Origin: an uncultured Algibacter sp. | Lineage (GTDB): Bacteria > Bacteroidota > Bacteroidia > Flavobacteriales > Flavobacteriaceae | Length of the DNA: 64,000 nt | Direction of reading: 5' to 3' | NCBI RefSeq assembly: GCF_947495675.1 | Contig: NZ_CANLZX010000006.1 | Span: 103,139 to 167,138 of the forward strand | In this document: positions 63,894-64,000 of the stretch, piece by piece | Layout of the letters: every line of letters begins with the position of its first letter | How positions within the stretch are numbered: the stretch's first letter is position 1 | Notes under the pieces: generated by a model | Databases searched by the model: none | What the model was told of the DNA's origin: nothing | What the model saw: only the letters and a program-made list of their open reading frames with translations | Position numbers and translations under genes: made by a program

Positions 63894-64000
63894 TCAAATT
63901 ATTGTCTTGTTGTTGTGGTTTTCGCAAATGTCTAGTCCTGAAATATGGCTACGGGTTAATAATTGATTTATGCTGTTTTTAAATATACCATATTCGGTGT
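63894..64000 (-). CDS. Possible 3' end of a further gene, cut by the window edge
   Basis: On the minus strand one frame is open from the window edge to a TGA at 63894-63896. It encodes 34 residues, beginning TEYGIFKNSINQLLTRSHIS. It would end only 13 bases before the start of the lipoprotein gene. No family could be named from this piece, and chance openness over 34 codons is possible. Confidence 0.3.
   Translation of the reverse strand, partial: TEYGIFKNSINQLLTRSHISGLDICENHNNKTII

Noticed and set aside
1..64000. tRNA, rRNA, CRISPR and insertion sequences
   Set aside because: No tRNA-like T-loop words with acceptor pairing, no regularly spaced repeats and no transposase frames were seen by eye. 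Only a dedicated search would exclude them fully.

Overview
The window is AT-rich chromosomal DNA of a marine flavobacterium (Bacteroidota, Flavobacteriaceae). The lineage call rests on Bacteroidetes-type promoters (TTTG, about 19-21 bases, TAnnTTTG), the gliding gene gldA, a split methionine synthase, an acetyl/succinyl-ornithine type of arginine pathway, lipoproteins with acidic residues after the lipobox cysteine, families typical of the group (DUF3857, DUF2200, DUF6090, head-GIN) and a secreted PL7 alginate lyase that suggests life on algae. The genus cannot be fixed from this sequence.

Layout. 1-3.8 kb: the end of an arginine operon (argF-like, argB, argE, argH), closed by a strong bidirectional terminator and preceded there by a compact structured intergenic element. 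4.1-6.4 kb, minus strand: leuA-leuB. 6.5-8.1 kb: a large helical protein of unknown function. 8.3-14.5 kb: a methionine operon led by a SAM-I riboswitch: metY, a MetX-aspartokinase-homoserine dehydrogenase fusion, and metZ. 14.7-15.7 kb: a lone alginate lyase lipoprotein. 15.7-24 kb: assimilatory sulfate reduction and siroheme synthesis (Rrf2 regulator, DUF2061, cysH, cysD, cysN, sulfite reductase with a C-terminal HEPN-like domain, SUMT, precorrin-2 dehydrogenase, FNR-like flavoprotein). 24-25.7 kb: cysE-cysM. 25.8-31.3 kb: a second SAM-I riboswitch, methionine synthase split in two with a small ABM-type gene between the halves, and metF. Sulfate, cysteine, homocysteine, methionine and folate one-carbon steps are therefore contiguous over about 23 kb.

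31.3-37.6 kb: a PagL-like lipid A deacylase, a GIN lipoprotein, then minus-strand ackA, pta and gldA. 37.6-41.8 kb: the Phe/Tyr operon (pheA, aminotransferase, tyrA, DAHP synthase-chorismate mutase). It is preceded by a very aromatic 27-codon leader peptide and an intrinsic terminator, which together read as a classical transcription attenuator. 41.9-53.6 kb: housekeeping genes (rsgA, dtd, mazG-like, aroA, queA, rlmN, a polyprenyl synthase) and two DUF3857/transglutaminase proteins. 53.6-57 kb, minus strand: the transglutaminase / alpha-E / circularly permuted ATP-grasp cluster. 57.2-59.9 kb: an ECF sigma factor with an ECF-type promoter in front of it, a probable membrane anti-sigma factor, and a coiled-coil plus beta-barrel envelope protein.

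60-64 kb is accessory DNA. Unrelated single genes all lie on the minus strand. Three boundaries carry related imperfect palindromic repeats of about 130 bp, two of them starting 4-6 bases after a stop codon. The arrangement resembles integron gene cassettes, but the ends do not match the attC consensus and no integrase is visible.

No tRNA, rRNA, CRISPR array or recognisable insertion sequence was found. The two observations most worth checking are the aromatic-operon attenuator and the palindrome-flanked cassette array.
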